From positions 59,510,845 to 59,574,844 of the forward strand of contig CM035806.1 in assembly GCA_020466095.1 (NCBI GenBank): a stretch of 64,000 nucleotides of DNA, given 5' to 3'. The DNA is from Chlorops oryzae. Its lineage: Eukaryota > Arthropoda > Insecta > Diptera > Chloropidae. The position numbers and the translations under genes were made by a program. Numbering within the stretch: the stretch's first letter is position 1; the number at the start of each line of letters is the position of its first letter. Shown one piece after another: positions 11,511-22,247 of this stretch. The notes beneath the pieces were generated by a model. That model was not told the origin of the DNA. It did not search any database and saw only the letters and a program-made list of their open reading frames with translations.

Positions 11511-12130
11511 ACCGGAAAGCCGATAATATATTAGTAAAATTAAGGCCTATTCCAGTAGCCGGTGGCGGCAATGTGCAGAAAAATGAACTAAAGAAAATAG
11601 AATTACAAAATATGAAAAGAAGCACAGAGAAAAAATCAAGCTTATCTTGTCAGTCACAGTCGCTATTGGAACTGGATATAAATAAAATTGAAGTCGAAGA
11701 CTCCACTATTAAAATAAACAAAAGTCAGCCACTCTGTAGCAGTGAGCAGATGAAGGAGAATGAAAAACATACGTTAGGCTAAGCGAGCCTATATGTTCCG
11801 TTAGAAAGCAAAAAGAAACTAATAAGAAGGTAACATTTTCTGAACAAGTTGTTGAGTATACCTATCCAAGAGATGTTTATGAAATATCATATTCTAGTGA
11901 TTCATGTGTAAAGCTTTTTTTCACCAAGGGATGGATCATACTATTAAGTATGTTGATTATTTTGTGTACTTGTCTACAAGAGTCGCTTTCAAAGGGCTTA
12001 GTTGTTTTAGAAAGAAAAACAATGGAATTGCATTTAAATAGAAAATTTAGTAAGTCAGAGTCAATTAAGAAGAAAAGGCTGCTCAAAGACCTAAAACTAA
12101 ACAACTTTGACAGTTAAAAAAATTCTTTAA
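11511..12130 (+). other. gag-pol linker region, frameshifted
   Basis: Lysine/serine-rich short frames (11414-11782 and 11877-12113) link the last zinc knuckle to the protease. No conserved domain is seen. Probably the degenerate gag-pol overlap with frameshifts. Confidence 0.4.
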
Positions 12131-15100
12131 CTATAGATGAGGGATGTCGATCAGATGATGCATTTATAGTATTTCCGTGTGGACAAGCTAAAAATGATAA
12201 ATTAGCTCTGCTTATCGATACAGGGGCAGACACTAGTTTGCTCAAATCTGAAGTCTTAAAAGAAGAAGTTGAAGTTGACAGGTCAGAGGTTAAGCAATTA
12301 GGTGGAGCATTCGGACGAAGCATTAATACAGAGGGAGCTGTAAGAATATCTCACCAAGATAACAAAGCATTAAATTTTAATATGCACGTACTTCCATTTG
12401 GTAGCAAAATACCAGCAGATGGACTTTTGGGTAGACATGAACTGTGGACCCGTTCGGTTACGAATGGAGTAAATAAGACGATTTCATTTTTTGCAAATAG
12501 CAAGGAAATCGCAAGACTACCACTTTGTTCAGAGCAAGCGACTAGAAGGATATGCGTAGTTGAGTCAATTACGCTAGAACTTCAAAAATCATTCCAATTA
12601 AGGTTAATATTGAATCAGGAGATATAGTGGTACATAAGCAAGAAATTTTGCAAGGAGTATACGTTGGAAATGTAATAACAAGAATCAAAAATGGAAAGGG
12701 ATTTGTACCAGTTCTGAATGCAAGTAGAAAAAATGTAAAATTTGGACAGCTAGAGGAGATAAATTATACTCTTCTTAGGGATTATGAGGAGTTAGGAAAA
12801 ACAGGGATAAATTTTGTCAAAAAGGATGAGAAAATGAATGATCGTTTTCAATTGATTATGGAAACAGTACGTTTAGATAATAATTTAAACGAAGAAGAAT
12901 TAAAATCTATAAAGAGCGTATTCAGAGAATGTTCTGATATTTTTCATTTGAGTGAGGATAAGCTTTCATATACGACAGTTCTTATACACGAAATTGCAAC
13001 AGAACCAGGGCAGCCACCAGTAAATATTAGGCAATATAGACTACCAGAAGTGCATAAAACAGAAATAACCTCACAGGTTGACAAAATGCTTAAAGATGGC
13101 ATTATTTCTCCAAGCAAGTCTCCTTGGAATTCTCCGATATTGTTAGTACCGAAAAAGGCTGGTGCCGATGGGAAAAAGAAATGGCGACTTGTGGTAGATT
13201 TCCGAAAATTGGACGATATTACCATTAAACAAGTTTTTCCAATTCCTAGAATAGATGAAATTCTCGATCAGTTGGGTTGCAGTAGGTATTTTTCAACTTT
13301 AAATTTAGCCAGCGGATACCATCAAGTGCTTATCGAAGAAAAAGGTAAGGAGAAGACAGCATTTAGCACGGGAATGTGACATTTTGAATTTACCAGAATG
13401 CCTTTTGGGCTCACGGGAGCACCTGCAACCTTTCAACGCATAATGAATAGCATTCTCACTGGTTTGCAGGGAATTGATTGTTTTGTTTATCTTGATGATA
13501 TCGGCTAGGAATTTAGAAGAGCATGAAGAAAGATTATGTAAGGTTTTTGAAGTCTTAAGACATAACAGTTTAAAACTTCAAACAGAGAAATGTCAATTTC
13601 TTAAAAAAGAAGTTATATATTTAGGGCATAAATGTTCGGAATCAGGCGTGCTGCCAGATCCACTAAAGGAAGAAAGTGTACAAAAAATATCACCACCCAG
13701 AAATGTAAAAGAGTTACAAGCTTTCCTTGGATAAATCAATTATTATCGCAAATTTATACCAAATGCGGCAAAAATTTCAGTCAACTAAACAAATTATTAA
13801 GAAAAAACGTTAAGTTTGAATGGAACAATGATTGTCAGAAGGCCATGGAACAGCTTAAAGCTGCTGTAACCTCACCTCCTTTACTTCAATATCCAGATTT
13901 TTCGAAAACTTTTATTCTAACAACAGACGCTAGTAATGAAGCCTTAGGAGCTGTTCTCTCGCAAGGAGAACCCGGGGAAGATTTGCCTATTTATTTTGCA
14001 AGCAGAGCGTTAAGTGAAACTGAGAAACGATATTCTACAATTGAGAAAGAATTTTTGGCAATAGTTTGGGCTGTGAAAAATTTTGGGACCTATTTATTGG
14101 GGAGACCTTTCAAAATATACACCGATCATAAGCCATTAAAAGGTATAGCCAATTTAAAGGAACAAGATTCGAGACTAGGTCGTTTTCGCCTTAAACTTTT
14201 AGAGTACGATTTTGAAATTTTTTATAAGCCGGGAAAAAATAATCAAAACGCTGACGCTTTGAGTAGAATTCCACATATGGACAGCACAATATCTGTAGTA
14301 ACAAGAGCTCAGGCTAAAGAAAACCCTGATGAAATAACTGATGAAAATATTGAAGAAGACATGGCACAAGTTTTAACTGACCCAAAGGAGATTGCAAAGG
14401 TCCTTAAAACATTTCATGATTCACCCATAGGAGGTCATAAAGGGACAATGAAGACGTTCTTGCGAATTAGAAAACAATTTAAGTGGCAAGGCATGTAAAA
14501 ACAAATAAAAGATTACGTGAAAACATGTGAACTCTGTCAGAAAAATAAAAGTTCAAAAGTCGAGAAAATGCCGATGGTTCTCACAAAGATATCCCAACGT
14601 CCTTTTGATAAGATATATATGGACATGATGGGTCCCCTACCAGTCACTTCAAGCGGTAATAAATATATTCTTACATTTCTAGATGATTTTTCAAAACTTT
14701 TCATATGTACAGGCATTCCCGATGCAGAATCATCGACAGTAGCAAAAGCGTTCTTTAACGAAGTAATTTCAAAATTCAATATTTCACGAATTCTTGTCAC
14801 TGACAATGGCACAAACTTCACTTCAAAACTTTTTAAGGAAGTATGCAAGCTAATGGGAATTAAGAAAATAGAAACTTCTCTATATCATCCGCAAGCCAAT
14901 GGTGCTTTAGAAAGAAGCCATAGACCATTAGCCGAATTTTTAAGAACTTTTGCGATAGAAGACGGTACAAATTGGGATGATTGGCTTAATCATGCCATTC
15001 ATGTACACAATAATACTGTACACAGCACTACGAAACAAACGCCTAGCAAAACACTTTTTGGTTTCGACTTTGATGTACCTGTTAATCTAAAAAGGAAGCC

Positions 15101-15473
15101 CGCTCCTCGATACAATATTGATGATTATTCGAAAATATTAAAGTACCAGATTCAAAGAATGCATGAATTAGTTCGACAAAATCAAGAAAATGGAAAGCAA
15201 AATTCGAAAATATACTATGATAAGGGATCGAAAATTAGAGAATTTAAGGTAGGAGATAAGGTCTGGCTGAAAAACCAAACCAGAAAGAATAAATTTTCGC
15301 CTATTTGGGAGGGACCTTATAGAGTTGTATCACTTCCCACTTCTGTAAATGCTAGAATTTTAATCAAGGGCAAAGAAAAAACCTTCCACAGAAATTTGTT
15401 AAAAGTCAATCAGGAAAAAGCGAACATTCAATACATAAAAGCAGGGAAAGAGGCAGAAGATATTAACCGTAAG
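12131..15473 (+). pseudogene. pol: pol of errantivirus: protease, RT, RNase H, integrase
   Basis: Protease motif LLIDTGADTSLL at 12207-12242, followed by ADGLLGRHELW. RT spans 12990-13735: [49 protein letters not shown] and YLDD. There is an in-frame TGA at 13377 and a small deletion with frameshift just after YLDD near 13500. RNase H lies in 13850-14280 (LTTDASNEALGAVLSQGEP, YSTIEKEFLAIVWA, YTDHKPL). Integrase has the zinc-binding HHCC part (14420-14560, including CELCQKN) and a DD35E core: D in MDMMGPL, D in TDNGTNF and E in GALERSH (residues 36, 96 and 132 of the ORF starting at 14517), then the C-terminal GDKVWLKNQ...WEGPY segment. RNase H and integrase are still largely open, RT is broken. 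Confidence 0.95.
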
Positions 15474-15992
15474 CTAACCGAAGAGCATGCACAATTGACT
15501 CGAATTCCAGTCAAGGGATCTTTTAAACATTTTCTAAAAAATTCAGAAAAAAATCGCTATAGGAACGTGCCTTGTTTTGACCACAGTCGTGTTAAATTAT
15601 CACGACAACACGAGAACATGTCAGGATATATTCATGCTAGTTTTGTGGATGGATACAAAAAGACGAAGTCATATATAGCTACGCAGGGACCTCTCGAAAA
15701 TTCCATACAAGATTTCTGGAAAATGGTATGGGAGCAAAATTGTAATACCATAGTTATGCTCACGAAGTCGAGAGAATGTGCTAGATACTGGGAAGCTGAC
15801 GTAAATTTCACCAAAATATTTTCGCAATTTCGCGTTAAAACGCTCAGTAAAAATGAAAACAAGAATTTTGTTTGTACGGAGTTAGAACTATACGATCAAA
15901 AATCAGAAACTTCTAGAACAATTTACCATTGGCAATTTAAGTGTTGGGCCGATCAAGGCATACCAAATGCTAAACTATTATGGCAATTTTAA
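15474..15992 (+). pseudogene. protein tyrosine phosphatase domain fused in frame to integrase (N-terminal part)
   Basis: The integrase ORF continues without interruption from codon 1 at 14517 to 491 codons. Beyond the usual errantivirus pol end (KTFHRNLLK near residue 297), residues 320-491 read as a classical PTP: KNRY (345-348), CFDHSRVKL (353-361), YIHASFVDGY (371-380), SYIATQGPL (385-393), DFWKMVWEQNC (399-409), TIVMLTK, RYWEADVNF, and HWQFKCWADQGIP (471-483). The WPD-loop aspartate is kept but Pro is Ala. PTPs remove phosphate from tyrosine. The catalytic P-loop (HCxxGxxR) should follow, but a non-LTR element starts here. Wording such as PCFDHSRV and HWQF reminds me of bracovirus-type PTPs; that origin is inference. 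No other pol in the window has this tail. Confidence 0.85.
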
Positions 15993-16029
15993 CAGTTCAT
16001 TTCTGACTCTGATCGTGAACGGTAGCGCT

Positions 16030-17136
16030 ATGTATTTGATGTGCTTTGATTGTTAACGTAACGAACGTGATCTGAGGAGCAATAGCTGCAATTCGGCTTA
16101 TCACAGTTCGTGTGTTGGAATAAAAGAAACGATTCTTGTTCTTCTTAAAAATTGCCATAGCATTGCATTTATTTGTAATAATTGTCTAAATAATGACTTA
16201 ACAACATCTGTCTCAAAACTAGCTACGGAGCTACAAAATCTAAATGAAAAATGTTCACAATTATTTGAAAGACTTTCGCTAAAAAATGTCTCTACAGTGA
16301 AATCAAAAACGATGCATTCTTCGGCAGCATCGAATATAAGTTCACTGCGCTCGTCTCCTGTGTTAAATAAGCAAAATAACAACAATATGATCGTGACACG
16401 TTCCAAAGCAAAGAGTGTTGAACCCGGGCGCTTCGTGAAAACGAAACTGCTTCCATCTTCGTCATCTAATGTAAGCTCAAAAACTGTTGAGGGCCGTCGG
16501 CCAAGCATCGGATCGGCTGCTCTCTCAAATTCCACTTCAGCATCCACAGTGAAAACTAACCGGCTAATTAATGCAACGAGTTCTACACCTGCTGATAAGA
16601 ATGCTGCTGCTGCTGCTGCGAGCCCAGTAACGATATCAATTCCATCGGCTAACTCTGAATTAATTTCTGGAAGTGTAGCTATTGCAAGCTACAATGCGCT
16701 CTCTCCTTCTACCGCCTATACCGAAAATGTTATTGCTGATAACAATCAAGAAGATGAACCAATTTCTCAGTGGCGAATTATCAACAGAAAAAGAAATAGA
16801 AATGTTGTTGTTGTCGGCTCTAATACGAGCTCTGAACTTGGTGTCTCTGCTCGTAAAAAGTGGCTCTACTTAGCATCATTCCTACCTTCTGTTACTGCGG
16901 AAAATATAGTCACCTATGTATCTAAGCAAACAGGAATGAAAGAAGAAAGCTTTTCCTGCTATAAATTAGTTAAAAAAGACACTCCGAATGAAGCTCTTAA
17001 GAGAGTAAATTTTAAGCTTGCAGTTTCTGATGCTCTCTATACAAAACTCTTAGACTCATCTTTATGGCCTGCTGGTGTAAGAGTACGTGCTTTTCGTTTT
17101 TTCCGAAAGCAAGACAACGAAGAAGTACTCACGTAG
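16030..17136 (+). pseudogene. non-LTR ORF1 with PHD-like zinc finger
   Basis: From the ATG at 16030 one frame reads CFDC, then (after an in-frame TAA at 16054) YHSSCVGI and FICNNC: the spacing of cysteines and histidine resembles a PHD/zinc finger, common at the N-terminus of ORF1 in CR1-group elements. A coiled-coil-like stretch (LATELQNLNEKCSQLFERL) and an S/A-rich middle with poly-Ala follow. The C-terminal part (residues about 180-279 of the ORF at 16297, with KLLDSSLWPAGVRVRAFRFF) is a conserved ORF1 module of such elements. The product would bind element RNA. One stop codon, otherwise open. Confidence 0.7.
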
Positions 17137-17154
17137 CGCTAAACATCATAAATA

Positions 17155-18056
17155 ATTCAAATAACAAGGTCTCTTATTCAAATAATATTCCCAGTAGGGA
17201 AGGAGGTGTTGACGATTATAGCAATGAACTTAAGATTTACTACCAGAATGTTGCTGGAATGCGAACAAAATCTAATATTTTTTATAATTTAACAATGAAT
17301 CTTGATTTCGATATAATCGTTATTACTGAATCGTGGCTAAATGCTGATTTCTTTGATGGAGAGTTTTTTTGTTTAAATATGTTCCAAGTATATCGCAAAG
17401 ATCGTGACTCATTTAAAACTGGTTGCAATAAGGGAGGAGGTGTTCTCATTGCATTGTTCTCATTGTTCTCTTACATTCCTCCTAATTCCGGTTTGGAATT
17501 GTATAAAGCGCATGTTGATAACGTAAATGAAATTGCAACAAATAATAACTATATTTGTGTATAAGGTGATTTCAATCTAAATAGGTTAGATTGGAATTGT
17601 TCTGTGGATTGTTATGGTCTTATTCCGTCTAATGTAACCAGTAATATTGAATCATATTTAATAGATGGTTTTTCAAATTCTGAGCTCTTTCAAATTAATA
17701 GTGTTTTTAACAAACTAAATCGGTTACTTGATTTGATCTACACAAATAGTAATATTACTAGCTTCATAATTGAATCAGCTTTCCCCATTTTTGCAGCTAG
17801 CATGCATCAAAATCCATTGGAAATTTCTATCAAATTTTATGAATTTATACCTTTTACTCATGTCAATGATAATACGCGTAGTTTTGACTTTAAAAATTCT
17901 AATTTCTCTCTTTTAAGTTCTAAGATCAATAGTATAGATTGGGAACGTGAGTTAGAGTTTTCAAGTACGGAATTCTCCTTTTCTCGATTTAAATCTATAG
18001 TTGTATGCCTTTTTAAAGGGTGTTCTCCGCTCATTAGACGCTCAAACTACAAAAAA
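17155..18056 (+). pseudogene. non-LTR ORF2 endonuclease, internally deleted
   Basis: KIYYQNVAGMRTK (about 17237) and VITESWLN (17320-17345) are the first motifs of an exonuclease-endonuclease-phosphatase domain. GDFNLNRLDWN near 17564-17600 and LLDLIYTNSNI near 17730 are the last motifs, but the middle has been shortened and a stop sits at 17564. The post-endonuclease linker with GCSPLIRRSNYKK ends at 18056. This domain nicks target DNA for target-primed reverse transcription. RT is absent. Confidence 0.75.
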
Positions 18057-18233
18057 TGCGTTTTTATAGCTTTAAATATCGCCTTAGATTTGAAAGAAAA
18101 TAAAAAGAACATGAGGGTACGGGAAATAGTAAACAAAATACGTGCACAAAGGGCGCAAGCAATTCCAAACGCCACACAATACATATTTTGTTACCAGGCC
18201 CTTAACATACTAAATGAAAAAATTATCAAATAA
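18057..18233 (+). pseudogene. PTP domain, C-terminal part
   Basis: Residues 152-209 of the frame 17604-18233 leave the non-LTR sequence and read VFIALNIALDLKENKKN, then REIVNKIRAQRAQAI and QYIFCYQALN before a stop. This matches the helices that follow the P-loop of classical PTPs: the VxxIRxQR motif and QYxFCYxAL. It is the downstream half of the domain that begins at 15474. The P-loop itself (catalytic cysteine and arginine) is in neither half, so about 25 residues have been lost with the insertion and deletion. The stop at 18231 would be the original end of the pol-PTP protein. Confidence 0.8.
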
Positions 18234-18599
18234 ATTTATTCATATTATGCTTTTTTTTTTGTTTGCGAAGCAATCTTATTTCAAACTGGCGCTACCAGAA
18301 ATAAAGCTCCAACACGCGACAATTACATATGTTGAAATAAATAAATAGATAAAAAAATTCACGATTTTTCTGTTCAAGACCAAAAGTGCTCGCATATCAA
18401 AACGAGCGAAGACACAATAAAAGCAGAATAATTTTTTTTTTTTATTCTGATCAGTTGAAGCCAGCCGCGAAGTAAATGTTGATGAGCAAACACAATTTCT
18501 TATATATAGTGCACTTGACATTGAAATATTACAAAAAAAAAAAATAATAAGAATCGAACACGAACCAACAAAAGACAGTCGAAGGGAAAATAGGTCAAG

Positions 18600-19090
18600 T
18601 TCAAAATTAATTATGCAACAGTTTAAGTTTTCCAAGTTCAATGTAAATAGCCAATCAACACTTTTGACGGAACAAGAACAATACTACCCCAGTAAGAAAT
18701 TACTAGACAACATAACTAATGGCATGGATTAGTTCTCTATTTTAGGCATTGTATGTCTCGTCAGCTCGGTCGCCTCATACCAGCAGTTATATATAGAAAA
18801 GATCGAATCAAATTTGGGGTTTGCCGAAATAAAAATTGGGACAGCCGAGGTAGTGACTGGATATGAATTATATAGCAAAATTTGAGATGAAATAAAGGCA
18901 GGGACACGAGAATAGTTGTAGCACAGGTAGGGAATATTTTTTAATTTTCTTTTTCTTTTCAGGAAGACCAATGAGGTTTAACGATGGATACCAGACGTAA
19001 AATTTCTCTTCTAAATTTAGAAACTCAATTGAAAGTGTTGAAATTCCTAAGTTCAATTTAGATTCCAAACTAAGAAGAGGGGAAGAGTGA
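18600..19090 (+). pseudogene. env remnant of the PTP-carrying errantivirus
   Basis: A hydrophobic run (ILGIVCLVSSVAS, about 18735-18775) followed by EKIESNLGFAEIKIGTAEVV and TGYELY (18796-18880) resembles the signal peptide and first mature residues of gypsy-group envelope proteins, which typically begin with a GF.EI..GTAE block. Stops follow at once, and a short basic motif (KLRRGEE) near 19068 is all that may be left of a cleavage region. The bulk of env is missing. Confidence 0.45.
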
Positions 19091-19440
19091 TTGGTAAGAA
19101 AAAAAAAAAAAGAGAAAAATTGGAGATATACAAATAAAAAAAAATATATATATAATAAAAAAAAAAAAAAAATTTGTTACATTTCACTTCACATTAGAAA
19201 CAAAAAAAAAAAAAAAAAATATAAAAAGGGAGAAATTTTCCACTCTTGCACTTCACAATTAAAAAGAAAGGATCGAATTTTAAACTTTTGCACTTCACTA
19301 TTAAAAAGAAAAGAAAAAAAAGGAGAAACTCCCCACTTTTGCATTTCACAATAAAAAGAAAAGATCGAATTTTAAAAAGAAAAAAAAAAAAAAGAGAAAA
19401 TAAAATACATATATTTTATTTGTGAATATCTAAATTTATA
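19091..19440 (+). repeat. A-rich degenerate tandem repeats
   Basis: Long A-runs alternate with copies of a unit like TTTTGCACTTCACAATTAAA and AGAAAAGATCGAATTTTAAA (near 19240, 19285, 19337 and 19360). About four degenerate copies. They lie where the env body would be expected; no gene is seen. Confidence 0.6.
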
Positions 19441-20731
19441 TATTTTGCCTACTAAAAAAAATAAAATTGATAGAATAACACTTATAAAGAAACAAATATA
19501 TAGCTATTAATAATGGTAGAATAATATCTTTTGAGAACTTTAATTTATTTGTAGAATATTAAAGAAAAAACGCAAAGATTTCTAAAATAACGAAAGATAA
19601 ATTCACAAAAAAAAGAATTAAATTGAGCTTCTAATGACAACAAAAAAAAAACTCAAATTTTGAGCAAGTAAAAGTAAAACTAAAAATAGACTTTTAAGAT
19701 AATTCTGATGGGGTTGACACCATCCAGACAATAGTTCCAAAAAGTATGGCTAACCTGAGAGACAACTGAATGTTTATTACCTCTGGTTACCGCGCTGTTC
19801 AGCTTAGTGGTCCCAATTGGATAAAACACTTTTGTTTTCACAATTAGGTCGCTCCGTGACATATATTACTATATGCGGCACTCCCAACAACAACCGAATT
19901 AGTGATGCTAGAATGTTTTAAGTACTCACTCAATTTTGTAACTAAGCATTCTTGCGTTGAAATTTTTTAATGTTTTCTTTTTAGTATACAACCTTTTAGG
20001 TTTTTGATGAAAGATTATGCAACTCTGTGCCCTTTTCAAGAGAGGAGTTCGAAAAATAAGTAGTTTTTGTATTCATTTTAGCATGATTTGTTATAAGTAC
20101 TTGAGCCATTAGTTTGGTATCGAGCTAGAATTTTTTCTACATCACTGAAAAGTTCACATCAGCTGTTCTGTTTTGTAAACAAACATTCGGTCATATTCGA
20201 CGGATGAGTGCTCTTCTTTAGCGTTGTTGAAGAACAAATAGAAAAGTTCACGTAAAGATTTTTGATATTATATAAAAACCATATTTTAGTCGAAAAAAAT
20301 GAGTTTTAACAAAAAATATTTGACGAACACTTATACATGTATATGAGTTATACCAAACATTTTGGTACATGTTACAAGATTTGAAAAGATTTGTTAGACC
20401 GGACCCGGAATTTCTCGGGGGCGTGCTACGTTTTTGATTTTGCCATAAGAATGCATGCAACGGGGGCCTACTTCAACTCAACAAGCATAGTTGTTGTAGA
20501 GTGCTTCATATAGTAATATACTCCGTGAGCTGAACACTGATTGCCTCTTCGCTGCGAAAACTGTGGCTTATATTCGTCCAAAATGTTAAACGAAATGAGA
20601 ATTCTACAAATTTTTTGTGCACACTGTCAAAGGCGTGTACTGACGCCGTGTGCAGAAACCTGGCTCGATCGGTGGAAGTCGGGTTTGTGCCTGTGGTGGG
20701 TTGGTGCTGCGTCGCGGATATAGTATTAGCT
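19441..20731 (+). other. unassigned sequence within the errantivirus
   Basis: About 1.3 kb of mostly AT-rich sequence without a gene or recognisable repeat. It lies between the env remnant and the 62-bp repeats and may hold small decayed elements. Confidence 0.4.
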
Positions 20732-20907
20732 GTGTCATGGCTACTGTTCCAGGGGGCGTAAACTGGTACTGTGACTTGGCTATCGATCTTGTTGTGTCAC
20801 GGCTACTGTTCCACGGGGCGTAGAGTGGCGCGGTGTCTTAGCTACCGATCTTGTTGTGTCACGGCTTCTGATCCAGGGGGCGTAGAGTGGCGCTGTGTCT
20901 TGGCTGT
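20732..20907 (+). repeat. 62-bp tandem repeat, about 2.8 copies
   Basis: The unit starts GTGTCA(C/T)GGCT(A/T)CTG at 20732, 20794 and 20856, an exact spacing of 62 bases, and contains GGGGCGTA. Copies differ at a few sites. Much richer in G+C than the surroundings. Function unknown. Confidence 0.85.
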
Positions 20908-21611
20908 TAAAAAAAAAACCATTTGTTCCTCTTCTTATTTCTTAACCTTATATATCTGAATATATTTTCCATTTTTTTCTTATAATATATTTTTGCTTTT
21001 AAACATAACAAATCATAATTTTAACAAAACAAATCCATTTCCGAAATATACAAGAAGTTTGAAAAAAATAAAGAAAAACATCTCGCGTTGTCCCTTGGTC
21101 GTTTCTTTCTAATGTGCGGGAGGGAGAAAAATAATGATTAACCGAACAAATGTATGAGTTAAAATTTTCCGTTTGGTCCCCAAAATTTTACCTCATTACA
21201 ATAAATAAACAAACAAAAAAATTAACATGAGAAATCCACAATTAAAAAATATATATACACAAAAAAAAAAAGATTAAAAAGAACTAGTATGAGAAAAAAA
21301 AAATAATAATAATAAATAAAAATATACACCCCAACTGTCTCATACGAAGCTATGGTACCTAAAATGACACAGGAGATGACATCGTTGGGATGCTGACCAT
21401 GCTGATGGATGCACGCAACAACACAGCGCACCCACAAGCATATATGGCGTAAGGTCGTCACCTACCAGAAGCAGAGAACCAACAACAAGAAAACGTCAAA
21501 ATCATGTTAAATTTTGGGACCAAATCAACAAGTTTTTCCTGTCGCCAATCCTCTTATAACCGATGGCTCGAAATACAAAAACGGCTCCACTACATATAAC
21601 ATAGTTTTTAA
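20908..21611 (+). other. AT-rich sequence without a gene
   Basis: Runs of A and AATAAT near 21240-21320 and short chance frames only. No feature identified. Confidence 0.4.
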
Positions 21612-21688
21612 ATCTACCCGCTGGGTTTGAACCACGAACCTCTCGATTTCTGGTCGTCTGCTTACCCATTACGCTGTTACGAGGCACT
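21612..21688 (-). repeat. tRNA-like sequence (possible SINE head or tRNA relic)
   Basis: On the minus strand, AGCGTAATGGGTAAGC resembles a Pol III A box with D-arm, CGACCAGAAATCG an anticodon arm (loop CCAGAAA), and GGTTCGTGGTTCAAACCC a B box with T-arm. The acceptor stem does not pair well and no variable arm fits, so an intact tRNA is unlikely. It could be a tRNA-derived SINE promoter. Confidence 0.35.
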
Positions 21689-21760
21689 CCCTTTTGAGCA
21701 ATGACAAACATTCCCTTACCTTCCACCGTTAATTTGAATGCCAAAACGTGGCATCGTCTT

Positions 21761-21775
21761 CAAAGGGGGGGGGGA
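21761..21775 (+). promoter_or_regulatory. polypurine tract
   Basis: CAAAGGGGGGGGGGA ends immediately before the 3' LTR. This is the RNase H-resistant primer for plus-strand synthesis expected in LTR elements. Confidence 0.9.
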
Positions 21776-22247
21776 TGTTATGAGTCAAACAGCAGAGCAG
21801 CTCATCTTGTAACTTACGCAATACCGATAGCGACAACAGACGGCCAAAAACGCAAGCTGGCATTTCGCACCACCGTACAAGCGTGCCAAGTACAACGTTG
21901 CGTCATAGGTGACTGACGCAGAATCACCGAATATGCTGAATCGGATATCGGTCATGGAACAAAACGACCAAGATACCCGGAAGTACACCGTTCCCGAAGA
22001 ACACACCAGCGTCTGCAGAGCGCAGACCTAGGTTAACAATAATTAGTATATAAGCTGTGCATTTTAATACTAAGATATAGTTGATAGTTACATATAGTTG
22101 CTAATAGTTGTTAATAGTTGCTAACAATTGCGAGTAGTCTTTACAGTCGATTAATAAATCGTTATAAATTATAAAAACTAAAGAGCGTTTCCTTTAGAAA
22201 ATTCGGTCCGATAGGCGAGTGAAGGATCCGGGAAAATCCTCACAACA
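21776..22247 (+). repeat. 3' LTR of the PTP-carrying errantivirus
   Basis: 472 bases, TGTTATGAG...CACAACA, homologous to 8391-8900 with a 37-base gap relative to that copy and about nine substitutions. Followed by the GGAT duplication at 22248-22251. Confidence 0.95.

Larger units (their letters stand above)
15993..18056 (+). mobile_element. non-LTR retrotransposon fragment inserted in the PTP gene
   Basis: Contains ORF1 (16030-17136) and the N-terminal endonuclease region of ORF2 (about 17150-18050), but no reverse transcriptase and no 3' end. The left edge falls within a few bases of the point where PTP homology stops; the right edge meets PTP homology again at 18057. A non-LTR insertion normally keeps its 3' end, so the 3' half was probably lost by a later deletion that also removed PTP sequence. 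No target duplication was identified. Confidence 0.75.
8391..22247 (+). mobile_element. 17.6-like errantivirus carrying a PTP domain (complete with both LTRs, coding parts decayed)
   Basis: Bounded by LTRs 8391-8900 and 21776-22247 and by the GGAT duplication. Order: LTR, tRNA-Ser-type primer site (8905), gag 9422-11510, protease (12206), RT, RNase H, integrase to 15419, in-frame PTP domain to 15992, a non-LTR insertion 15993-18056, the PTP C-terminus 18057-18233, an env remnant near 18600-19090, repeats, polypurine tract 21761-21775, LTR. About 13.9 kb, far longer than the usual 7-8 kb because of the non-LTR insertion and 2.5 kb of unexplained repeats. The two LTRs differ by about nine substitutions plus a 37-base gap by hand count, so insertion is fairly recent. 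Confidence 0.9.

Noticed and set aside
19091..19354. Lysine-rich 87-codon ORF
   Set aside because: Encoded by A-runs and degenerate repeats; low-complexity artefact.
21612..21688. Functional tRNA-Ser gene
   Set aside because: The acceptor stem does not pair and no long variable arm is present; kept only as a tRNA-like repeat.
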